From Lepraria neglecta (taxonomy: Eukaryota; Ascomycota; Lecanoromycetes; Lecanorales; Stereocaulaceae), in the NCBI GenBank assembly GCA_033220425.1, contig CM065653.1:1426001-1490000 (forward strand): 64,000 bases of DNA, read 5' to 3'. The notes under the pieces were generated by a model, which saw only the letters and a program-made list of their open reading frames with translations, did no database searches and was not told the origin of the DNA. The position numbers and the translations under genes were made by a program. Positions 31,545 through 41,125 of this stretch are shown here, one piece after another (positions within the stretch are counted from its first letter, which is position 1; every line of letters begins with the position of its first letter).

Positions 31545-32736
31545 TTATACGCTTTGAGTATTGTTTCTGTCTGTTACAGCCCAAGCCATGTTTCGCACGA
31601 ATGAATTGGTGGCATGAAAGTTGCCATCGAAATCCATATCATACCCTGCTTACATGTGAGCCATGCTTAGCCACCAACCTTCTGCTTTTGACTCACAATA
31701 ATTTACACTGCAGCATATTCCCTGGTCTGAATTCCTCTGAGATACTTTGTGGTACCTATCTTCGTCAATTTTCAGATCCATGTTCCACAAAAATGGGTAT
31801 AGTTCCCTCACCAACATGCAGGCAAATAAAGCATATCCCCCGGACCAGCCGTCACACGAATCGGCCTACTCAAGTGCGAGAACTCAGTCGAATTCTCGTG
31901 TGGCCCGTCAGGGTCCCAGATAGCGCAAGGCACTTGGACTAGAGGATCGTCTAGAGTAACTTCCATGGTATTGCTGTAGGTAGCACCAGGGAGAAATTGT
32001 TCATTAACACACGCCGTTTCGACTGGTGGCAACAGCACGAACTCTTTCGACCCTAGTATCTGACAGTAAATGTTTTCATAGTTGTCTCTGTGCAACGCGG
32101 TGGTGCTGTGACTGTTGCCTATCCAGAGGTTGATTGCGTCGGGTCCTCGTTGCAGAGCTATTGAAGCGAATCGGATGTCTGGCTCGAGATCTTTGTGTAG
32201 GGACATGTATTCGCCACGAAGGTTGTCATTTTCTATATGATGGAGAATCAGTGCATTGTAATGCTAGACCCTGTGTGATTTTGCTATACGAGTCTGTGAA
32301 TACTTGACTAGTGAATCTGTCTCTTGCAGACTTTGTCTCTGTAGATAATCAAGAAACTCTGCGAAAACCTCATTCCTCTCCAAAGGTTTCACAAAATAAA
32401 TTGAGCCATCTAACGCGTTTCTGACCGCTGAGTCGGCATTGCTTTAAAGACATTCAGCGCTCTTGTTATCGATATTAGCCGATGTATTGATGAGACTGAC
32501 CCACAAGGTGTGATTGCAACCTTGATTGGAATATCCCTCATGGTTTCCTTTAAATATGCAACATTCCATTTTCGCATCGCGGGCCAAGTTGAACATCCCC
32601 CACGCACGACGAAAGGCCGGTTCCGGGCCACGAATCTCATGAAATCGAGTGGACTAGGGTCTTCGTAGAGCTCTTCGATGTCGCCATTAAGCTCGTGGTA
32701 GGTCACTAGCATATCCTCGGTGGCGTCTTTCGACAT
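31545..32736 (-). CDS. JmjC-domain (JMJD7-like) 2-oxoglutarate/Fe(II) oxygenase
   Basis: Exons on the complement are 32736-32501, 32441-32290, 32232-31812, 31755-31697 and 31645-31545, encoding 322 residues. Features follow JMJD7: RPFVVRGGCSTWPAMRKWN, TPCGNADSAVRNALDGSIYF, FVKPLERNEVFAEFLDYLQ, NLWIGNSHSTTALHRDNYEN (the HxD iron ligands), GDMLYLPACWYHKVSQ (distal His) and ICCSVNYWYDMDFDGNFH. JMJD7 is a cytosolic lysyl (3S)-hydroxylase acting on TRAFAC GTPases in animals; the fungal target is unknown. Five exons with 51-59-nt introns join without frame breaks, and the catalytic residues are all restored only by splicing. The gene is intact. Confidence 0.9.
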
Positions 32737-33702
32737 CGTTGGCTGATCGTTCTCTGAGGATCAGATCTAGCTTGCTACAAGTGGTAAAGGCAAGGTAGCA
32801 ACAACAGAGTAACAGACAGCCGACGGTTAAGTTTTCTTGCATGAATTATGAGATGGGTGAGCTCGAGGAAAGATGAGACAAATCTGGTTGACGGCTGGTA
32901 TGGTCTCCAATTCTCGAACTATGGGACATCATGTGGGCCCAACGGCAGAGGTGAACTTCGAGGGCTTGGTATTCTATACTAGCCGCTTTGTGTAGGGAGT
33001 GGATCGATTGCTGCGGAAAGTTTGACAAGTTATGTTAGGGATTCGGTGGGTCTAGCTAAAGTAGAGGCTAAAAGGGCTAGCCATGTGAACGAGGAGTGCG
33101 GGCGGATGTGAGGGCTAGGGGCTGCGTTCTAGCAACGTACAGTCTTCCCGCCTTCCCTACAGACTCCTCACGAAGGGACTCTCCTAGCTCTAGCTCGGCG
33201 TCCAGGATATCTGCCGGTCATCACCTCCTTCTGGTACATGTCGTGCTCCCTTTGAGCGCCTCGCTACCCATCATCAAAGACCTTGGGGGTTTCTCCGAGA
33301 CTAGGCTAACGGGGCAATGCCCATTGATGAGCTGGCCTACTGGCGCTGATGCAGTGTGCGCGGAGCCTCTAATATTCTTTACATTGGGTCATTATCATAC
33401 AAGTGCTGTTCCGTCAAGCGTTACATCTCTCATCAAGCAAAAAAGACGGGCAACCAGCGCTTTCCCTTCGCACTCTTCCTACCGCTATCTCTCAATCTCG
33501 TCGCCGCTGCTCCTCTCGACCGCCTCGCTGTCGCTTCGAGCTCGTTTATCTGTGTTCCGTCCTTCTCCACTAGATCCGTTTCTTCTTTCTCAGCTAGAAC
33601 CGTCCAATCTTTCTCTACCACGTCAACTCCATTGATTCCCTTCTATTCTTGATTATCCTCTATTATCTATTGAAATAAATTGTTTCATAAGACTAAGGTT
33701 TA
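32737..33702. other. intergenic, nothing recognised
   Basis: 966 bp between the JMJD7-like start and the DUF7924-type pseudogene. The plus strand at 33096-33650 has overlapping open frames of 98-179 codons rich in Ser, Leu and Pro, in a T/C-rich sequence. They have no domain character and no matching splice signals, so I leave the segment uncalled. Confidence 0.45.
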
Positions 33703-35155
33703 ATGACTTCAGAGAGAACTCTAATACCCCCCCATCGAAAATTAAAGCTGTGTATAGAAGCAGAGCCTACGACTGACTCTTTACCGCCGCCCACTACCAA
33801 ATGTCGAAAGCTCGAGAATCAGCAACGACACAGGACACCCAGTTCCTTTTGGGATAACCTGTCACGATTATGGCTTACTCCCCGCTCTCTTCAAGAGTTT
33901 AATCGAAGGAATATATAGCCTACTGCTCCTGTGCCACCTAAGCGGACTGGCAAGGAAGATATTAACCCTGTACAGCTTAAGCGCTTCGTAAGACATGGTG
34001 GACTAAGCCTGGGTCACCTCAGAGCTGTAAGTTCGATTCAACCTTCTCCGATAAGCTTTCTGACTGTATGCTAGTATCAGGGACCCGAAACTGTAGCTCC
34101 TTCCAATCGAACGATGGACTCAAGTCAATCGGGTTCCAGGAAATGAGTCAACTCGAGCAAAGAATCGGAGAGACCCTCGAAGACCAGGAAATCCTCTGCC
34201 TGTAAAAGTGCCTTCGAGCAGTATCTTATCGACTATGGTATATATATAAACAATCTTGCTCCGAAACCAAGCAATTGGGCAGAAATTAACAGCAGAATGG
34301 CACAGCCAAGGCATTCTCTTTCGCCATCGCGCTTCTCTGAGACGGTATTTGAAGCCTTCCAACAGACCAACGAAGAAGCTTTGACCGAGGGCACGGTGAT
34401 AAGTACTATATTCCCGATCATTGCTGGCTCCGCCCGCATCCCTTATTCAGAGAATCTCTATTTCAGAAATCTCAAAGACCTGACCGACGGCTCTATCACC
34501 AAGGCCAAGCCAGACTTCTACGATAGAAGCCGTCCGGCGGAACTAGACAAGCACATCCGGGAAGAGCTAGGCCCCTACATCGTACCGTCCACGAACACCG
34601 CCGCGCCGTACCTGCCCAACTTGTTTACCAAGGCGAAAGGGCCAAAGGGGGCTTCAGACGTATACAAGCGACAAGCTTTATATGACGGGTTTTTAAGTGC
34701 CCGGGGGATCCACGAGCTATGGTCGTACGTTGATCCGGAGACATCGTACGACGATAATACTTATACGATTACTTCGACATATCATCCTAGTGGCCTCCTT
34801 ACCATATATACAACCCATCCTACTGCGTCCGGAAGTCCTACGAATCCTACCGAATACCGCATGACCCAGCTCAGGTCGTTCGCTATGACCGATGCCCCGG
34901 ATACCTTCCGACAAGGAGCTGGCGCCTTGAGAAACGCCAGGGACTGGGCAAAAGAGAAACGGGAAGAGCTCATAACTGCGGCGAACGGCAAGGCGCTAGA
35001 TCCGGGGACAATCAAGCTTGGTTTCATCGAACGAGCCCACTCGCCCAGAATCTGAGACGTCAGCTGACGAACTTGCATTGGACATTGACACATTTGCTAG
35101 CTCCAGTCGCACAACTCTGGTTGGGGCTCGAACAGATCCTCCACCCAAAGACTAG
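33703..35155 (+). pseudogene. DUF7924-type fungal gene with two in-frame stops and a C-terminal frameshift
   Basis: One reading frame continues from 33703 through a proper 48-nt intron (34027-34074, GTAAGT...CTAG) to about 35030. It is broken by TAG at 33916-33918 and TGA at 34144-34146. The family N-terminal box is visible (FWDNLSRLWLTPRSLQEFN, then LKRFVRHGGLSLGHLRAYQG). The large domain follows: LTDGSITKAKPDFYDRSRPA, ELGPYIVPSTNTAAPYLPNL, KRQALYDGFLSARGIHELWS, NTYTITSTYHPSGLLTIYT and YRMTQLRSFAMTDAPDTFRQ. Near 35030 the frame shifts by +1 into ETSADELALDIDTFASSSR, ending at the TAG at 35153. The domain exon alone (34297-35055) could still make a 252-residue protein. This family is common and multicopy in filamentous ascomycetes; function unknown. 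The family name is from memory of its conserved boxes. Confidence 0.8.
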
Positions 35156-35791
35156 TCGAACCGACGGGTGAAGGAGAAGAAGAAGGCTTTTGGGGTCAAC
35201 AAGAGGTTTGCCGCGGGTTTAAGAGGAGCATAAGTGATATAGGAATTCCAAGGTTGCCGCTCGTTTTTGGGTCAACAGCGGCCGGCGCATAGCTGGTATG
35301 GGAGCTCCAAAGTGCATCTCCCTCAGCTAATTCAACTGCCTGTGTCACCCATGAAGACATAGCTAAAGGCTTATATAATGCCAACCCTAGTCGGAAATGG
35401 AGAAGGCGAGGAGGGAGACGGACAAGAAGCCAGAGGACTCTCCAAGCGTTGAGCTAGAGCGGGCATGAGAGCCTAAGGAGACAGTGGCGAGAGGCAAAGA
35501 CTGCAGGCATTGCTACTCTTGGTGATATTCACGGACGCTAAGGGGCAATTGATCCTCCTCGACAAGACTGTTTTCTATGTGTACATAGCTTGCAATGAAC
35601 TTTATCAATCCACTAGCCCAGCACGACCAACGAGCAATAGGCAGACCTATTTGGGCATGGAGGTGAGGTCGCTGAGGTAATATAAAGCGCATGCTCGCAA
35701 GCAAGGCTTGCGAAATCTCAGTATAGCCGTCTTCTGACAGCTGTAAAACGGACTCGGCTGTTCCCGTGTTGTCGTACTCGGTGTTGTTGCT
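35156..35791. other. intergenic, nothing recognised
   Basis: 636 bp between the DUF7924-type pseudogene and the 3' end of the coiled-coil gene. It has a GA-rich patch at 35395-35470 and no supported coding region. Confidence 0.4.
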
Positions 35792-36385
35792 TCACATCAT
35801 GGTACAGCAGGTTTGTGAATGGTTGAATTTGTCAGAAATGCGATGAAAACGCCGAATGGAATCCTGATTGGCAACTTCGAGACGCTGATTGAGATTGTTG
35901 ACATTCTGAATGGTGTTTTCAAGACGCTGATCGAGATTGTTAACATTTATACTGATGGTGTCAAGGCGTCGATTGAGATCCTGATTCACGGTATCGAGAC
36001 GCTGACCAGCGTTATTGACCGTGTGATTAACGATATCAAGACGCCGATGGAGATCCTGATTGACAGCGTCAAGGCGCTGAATAAATTCCTGATTCGCGGG
36101 ATCGGGACGCTGGCCGAGGTTGTTGACAGTCTGATTGACGGCATCAAGACGCCGATGGAGATCCTGATTGGTGTTGTTGAGGCGCTGAGAGAGATCGTTC
36201 AAAGTTTGATTGGTAGCGTCACGATGCTGACCGAGATTGTTGACTGTTTGAGTGAGATTATTAAGATCCCTATTTGAGGCGTCGAGACGCTGATCAAGGA
36301 CACCGGAATCTAATGTAATCCTAGATCATCATTACAACAGTACATACGCATCGAATTTGTCTAAATCTTCTTACCACTCGGGCAT
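35792..36385 (-). CDS. small repetitive coiled-coil protein with possible C-terminal CaaX box
   Basis: Exons on the complement are 36385-36375 and 36320-35792, joined over a 54-nt intron (donor GTAAGA, acceptor ATCTAG), encoding 179 residues. Splicing gives the start MPEWITLDSGVLDQRLDAS. The rest is a string of 11-residue steps built on the pattern QRLDxVNQDLxRRLD / NxTVNNLxQRLD, for example DLHRRLDAVNQTVNNLGQR and DLNRRLDTISINVNNLDQR. Such hendecad patterns form long straight coiled coils. The last residues CCTMM match a CaaX prenylation box (C-T-M-M). No family is recognised. The opposite strand is open too (152 codons), as expected for a repeat, but lacks a start/intron logic. Promoter TATA-like sequence (cttaaatacagcc) lies ~210 nt upstream. 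Probably a lineage-restricted gene. Confidence 0.6.
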
Positions 36386-38208
36386 AACGTCAATTATTCA
36401 TATATTTAGCCTACTTGGCTACTCAAATCAACTAATGTAACAAATTCTTTATTTAAGGGTAGAAGAAACGCGACGTGGAAATGCTGCCACGAATCCGTCA
36501 GATGGCCAATCTATGCTCGGAGTTTTGTCCTATCTTAAGGCAAGAATAGTATACAAGTTCTTGCGAGAAGACGATGTCTGAGTGAGAAAAGGCTGTATTT
36601 AAGAGTGTCGAGGAGCCCAGTTGTGTAAGTTATCGTGGTGCATTGCTGGAGATGGTGCTCACTGCATTTGGTGGTAAAGAGCCGGCAGATTGGATAGACA
36701 GTTGATTGGCTGTCATCTCCCGGCTATGCTCCAAGACGCCATTTACATGTAAAGGCGATCTTGCATCTTGAATATTACGTGGCTCACTCCTATTCGCGAA
36801 GTGAGCCTGCAGAAATTAATCACTGCAGGAGAACTCACCTGCTGTGGGGTAGGAGACTATTGTCCTGTCTCTGGGATATCTCAACTTTACAAATCACTGG
36901 TAAAGTCGTAGTTCTATGGTATGAGCAATGGTGTACTCCGAGAACGAAGTGCACTGCTTCGCTAATCTCAGGGTCGCTTCTGCATCCAGCAAGCAGCTTA
37001 ATGAACCGCTTGATCGTTTTACTCACCAAGATGCCAAGCTTCAAATGGGACTAAGCCAGGAAGGTTAGGGCGGGAAGGAAAGATCGGGTGCAGGCGCCGC
37101 GGGTGCTGCTGGCGGGGAAACTTTACCAATACTCTTCAGGCCCCTTATGTGTTCCAATTGGTAATTTTTGCCGCCCAGCGCCGACGGCCTGCGCCTTTTC
37201 GCTAGAGTTTCTGACCGATTGACTCGATGAAGAGTGCCGTAGGGCTCACAGAAGGAACAATATAATGGCATTGGAGCTGGTGTTGTGGCCTGATGCTTGG
37301 AACGGAAGATAGGTAGATGTGAGCCCATACTTGCAATGCAAGGCAATCAGTCTGACCGTCACACAATTTCCCGTATGACAAAGGAAGCTTACGTCTTGCT
37401 GGCCCCACCAGCCAGCCTTTTTTTGCCTCGCACTAATATCAAACGGGGCTGGTTTGGTTCGCCAACTTTTGGCGAACCGACCCCAATTGCGCCTTATTTA
37501 CGCGGGATGCTTTTTATGCATGATGAAGCATTTTCGGTCTAACAAAATTCCGTACCGAACCTCGATAATCATCCTCATGTCCCATCATTCAATGAATTCG
37601 AATACTTTCCTACCAAATTCCGCATCGAACTTATGCATAGCAATCGTATCGTTCCTTCGTTAATCTCCAGAAGTCAAGAACGTTATGCAGGATATCGTCG
37701 TGTGGTCCTGTCGCGCTCACTCCTTCGTCTTTCCATCGACCTTACTCTGCTTATGTGCGGGATACCAACAACGCTATTATCTTTCCAGTCATAATCACCT
37801 TCTGCATTCCCAAAGCCATTCATCAGAATCGGTGCCAGCCTCGCGTAAGATAATAGTCCACGAAGGAAAGAGACCTTGCAAAGCGCACGTCACAAATGCC
37901 ATTTGCAACCCGCTACTGCATTGGAGTCCTTACATTCGTACATGGAATGGTGTCCTCGACGGAGTGTATTCGCCGCCAAAAGGGGAAGAGATTACGCGGG
38001 GCACATCTGAGGCGCGCAGAAGGATGGGTCTGAATGAGCTCCAGGAAGAGAATATATATACGTCCTTCTCAGCTGTTTCCAGCTCCCCTTGTCAGTCCAG
38101 AGTCCTCCACCTGTCACGTCAGAGCCCTCACAATCTTTCAGCTCTCAAACAGCCGTATCTTTCGCCTCTTAGATCTTTGTCCTTGAGAATCGCCACACCC
38201 CTGAGATA
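36386..38208. other. intergenic 1.8 kb, mostly uninterpreted
   Basis: Upstream side of the coiled-coil gene and of the AAA pseudogene. It contains a perfect hairpin at 37456-37478 and several short overlapping frames that look random. The 174-codon frame at 37685-38209 overlaps what should be the leader of the AAA gene, which has a CT-rich pre-ATG stretch at 38085-38165. Confidence 0.45.
37456..37478. repeat. perfect 9-bp inverted repeat (hairpin)
   Basis: ggttcgcca, 5-nt loop, tggcgaacc, with further partial pairing outward (ggggctggttt / gacccc). It could be a palindromic protein site or the remnant of a small inverted-repeat element. It is not next to an annotated stop codon. Confidence 0.5.
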
Positions 38209-40620
38209 ATGGCGTCAACAGATGTTGTTCCAAAGCCCCCTGCCTCTCCACGACCGCCAGACAACCGTCCCAGCAGCCCTTTACAGCCCGCGCATAAGCA
38301 GATCCTTACGGTAGAGCACGTCCAACAGGTCGTGGAACTCATGAAAGCCATTATAGCCCCACCGGCTCCGGAAGATACCACCAAGACTGAAGAAGCACCT
38401 GGAGGCGAGCAAGCAGCAAATACCAGAGCCTCGAAGCTAGAGTTCAAGACCGTCAATGAGATGTGAGCTGATACGTTCCCTGCTCGAATGCCAGGATTTA
38501 CTTATCTACTTGTAGCTGGGATGCAAAAACGTACAAGTACAAGATCGCGGAGTCATCGAAACCGTCCGATGAACTGGCCGACCTGGATCAATACGTGTCT
38601 ATCGTTCGCCAGCGAGTTGGTGAGTACGTAGACGTCTATATATATATCTCCTCCTAACGATAATGGTCTAGACAAGAAGACGATAGACCCGATATACTAT
38701 ATTAATATCAAATTAGAAGGGTTGCGAGACATCTTGAGGATTGTCCTATAAGATATCTACGCGATTAGTCTGAACGAGGACAAGCCTGCGGTATAACCCT
38801 TCCCTAGCCTGCGGTATAACCCTTCCCTAGCCATCAATTTGAGCTAACCGCTACCGTAAGCTAAGGTCGAATAAAATCTGTTATACAACTACCTTCATGA
38901 ATTGGAATCATATCCGAACAACGCCAATCTTAGTACCCTACCTGATCCGATATCCCTTAAGTACCTAGAGCTCTTATTTGACTTCATTTAAAATAACCTA
39001 CAAGTCTACGACTTAGAGCCTTATCTTGCTGTTAGAGAATAGTAAAATCATCTACGATCTATTTTGGATACTCTTCAAGCCAAATTCGATAGTCTACTCG
39101 ACTTGCTTTAGTACTAAAAAGCTACGGTACGTTATATTTGATAATAGTAAAGAGAGGGAGACAATCTATAAGGACAAGTACTATAGTATAGAGTGTCGGT
39201 TTTTGGATTACAACGGTCAAGTATTTAGGGAAGCTTTCTTTAATCTTCCGATTGCAAATTTCTATAGGAGAAAGCGTATTAGTACTCTTAAAGCCTTTCC
39301 TCTTTAGTACTATCTAGACAAAAAAGGAATAAAACCCCACCTCATTAAATGCGGTCGGAAATTCGTTTCTATACTCGGATCTCGCTATTACTACTGCCGA
39401 GGGACGGCATTTTATATAAAGGAAGGGGAAGCCGTCCGGGTATCTATCCACAGCCGGGTCATGCTTGATGCTGCTTTCTTCCGGAAGATGAGTCCTAATT
39501 ATACTAGGCCGCAATCCGATAAACTGGTAAAAAGGAAGACGGGCAGAACCTTTGAGCGAGCGAACCCTGAACTACGTCAAAGACAATGGCGTCGAACTAA
39601 ATAAAATCGAGGACAGTGACTTACTTATCTGCTGTCCGACCGTACCAGGTTTCGGTCTAGCGGATGAGTTGTGGCGTATAATCGTGTCTCTCCTATTGTG
39701 GTGTAGTTGCCAATATCGAAGATATTACTAATCCTCGTCACTATTCGATTATTTAACGATCACCGATAAACAGAAAGGAATCATCGTAGCCCTCGCGGAA
39801 ACTCGGTTGGGTCTAGTATATAACGTCCCATTCGATGACTTCGTGGCAAATAAGGGACGAGGCTTTAACGTGCTTTTGCAGTATAATCCCCAACGATAAT
39901 CTCTGAATCGACTGACGTGCCTATTAGTAGAATACCCGGCGTCAGAAAGACTTTAACGGCGGAGGTAGTACCTGAGCACCTTTAAAGGCCGCTCTATTCG
40001 GTACGTACGTCTGCTTTGAATCCGTATATAAGTCATCCTGCCTCTTTAGATCTCGACCGGAGAATTAAGCATCGACTCAGCAACGCTGGAAATCCAGCTT
40101 TCGCGCGTCTTCCAAACCGCCAGCTACTGGAATACATTGATTCTTCTAGACGAAGCAGATATATATATATGGAACGACGCTCGCAAACTCGAATACTGCC
40201 AGGGTATTATATTCCTTACCACGAACCGAGCATCCGACTTCGACGAAGCAATCCTCAGCAGGATCTATCTTATATTGAAATACGACAAATTAAGCGTCAG
40301 CGCGAGAAGCCAAATCTGAGAACACTTTCTTTAAGGAGCAGCGGTAATAGCTCGCGAGGATATAGAGCGCTTGGTCGCCACGGAGCTCAACGACAGGTAG
40401 GTTTGTTATGCGGTACGTCCGGAGATTCCTTCCACTGATAGCTATTTACCAGATCAAGAATATCGTTGCTATAGCTTATGCTCTAGCTACTAAGAAAAAT
40501 ACTCGGATGACACGTCCAACAGGCCGTCAAGGCGAGCGAAAACTTTATCCGCAAATTCAACGGTATAAGCATCGTTGGAAGTCTATTCCATTGACCTTAT
40601 GACGAACGAAATCAAAAAAA
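38209..40620 (+). pseudogene. decayed fungal AAA ATPase gene (DUF7025-type N-terminus plus AAA core)
   Basis: The first exons are well preserved: 38209-38462, 38516-38619 and 38672 onward, with normal 52-53-nt introns, reading ASKLEFKTVNEIWDAKTYKY and LDQYVSIVRQRVDKKTIDPI. The frame then meets TAA at 38749-38751 and many later stops and shifts. Family landmarks remain in scattered frames: FWILFKPNSIVYSTCFSTKK, CRFLDYNGQVFREAF, AAFFRKMSPNYTRP, LLICCPTVPGFGLADELW, VPFDDFVANKGRG, LILLDEADIYIW and GIIFLTTNRASDFDEAILSR. The Walker A region has decayed beyond recognition (VLLQYNPQR then a stop), and the segment after the Walker B motif is shortened. At FPL-stop-YY the stop TAG replaces what is CAG in relatives. 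That, with the rising AT content, fits repeat-induced C-to-T mutation. Clearly non-functional. Confidence 0.88.
38785..38830 (+). repeat. 23-bp direct duplication inside an intron of the AAA pseudogene
   Basis: cctgcggtataacccttccc plus tag occurs twice in exact tandem (38785-38807 and 38808-38830). The copies duplicate the GCG|GTATAA exon/intron donor, so two donor sites now precede one acceptor near 38868. Exact identity points to a recent duplication. Confidence 0.8.
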
Positions 40621-41125
40621 TTTCTATAAATCCCTAAGTGTTGGCGTTCGACTTTAGGAGATTAGAGTTTTGGCATAGTAATAAAATTCATTCATTATCT
40701 CTCTTGACCAAATCGTTCCCGCTACCGCTGCAATATCAAACCGTGCTTCCCTGCTTATGGCACGTGTACTTGTTGATTAGTAAGCTTATATATAGCTTGA
40801 CTATGTGGCAAAATCTCGGGGTGGTTAGCCTTGAGGTATTCTATTGAGCTTGAGGCTGGGGCTACCTACTTCGCCGAATCACCTAGGTCGGCTTCTAGAC
40901 GCTTTCCAGACACAAAAGTCTGACCACTTGATTTGAAATACACAACTGCTTTTGTTTGTCTAGCTGTTGTCTGTCTAGCTTTTGTCTATCTAGTTTTTGT
41001 CCACCGTCTACCCAGTTTTTGTCTATCCAGTCTTTGTCTACCTCGCTTTTCTCTATCCACCATCTGGAAAAAATCCATAACGCCATATCAAGCTATTTAA
41101 CCACCAAATATCGCTCGAGTGGCCC
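40621..41125. other. intergenic between the AAA pseudogene and P450 3' end
   Basis: 505 bp. AT-rich decayed sequence up to about 40870, then a pyrimidine-rich ~15-bp minisatellite (40947-41060). No gene is seen. Confidence 0.5.
40947..41060 (+). repeat. ~15-bp pyrimidine-rich minisatellite
   Basis: About seven imperfect units of the form gcttttgtctatcta / gtttttgtctatcca in tandem. The variation between units suggests an older array. It sits 65 nt beyond the P450 stop codon and may lie in its 3' UTR. Confidence 0.75.

Noticed and set aside
33096-33652. Two overlapping plus-strand frames of 98 and 179 codons
   Set aside because: T/C-rich sequence with Ser/Leu/Pro-rich translation in both frames, no start context, introns or recognisable motif.
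34027-34074. GTTCGATTC resembling a tRNA T-loop
   Set aside because: It lies inside the intron of the DUF7924-type pseudogene. No acceptor, D or anticodon stems can be built around it.
35819-36277. Plus-strand frame of 152 codons (ILIDSVKAL-type repeats)
   Set aside because: It is the complement of the hendecad coiled-coil gene. The minus strand has a spliced ATG start, a better heptad pattern and a stop at the end of the repeat.
37685-38209. 174-codon plus-strand frame
   Set aside because: Ends one base into the real start of the AAA pseudogene and covers its CT-rich leader. No domain character.
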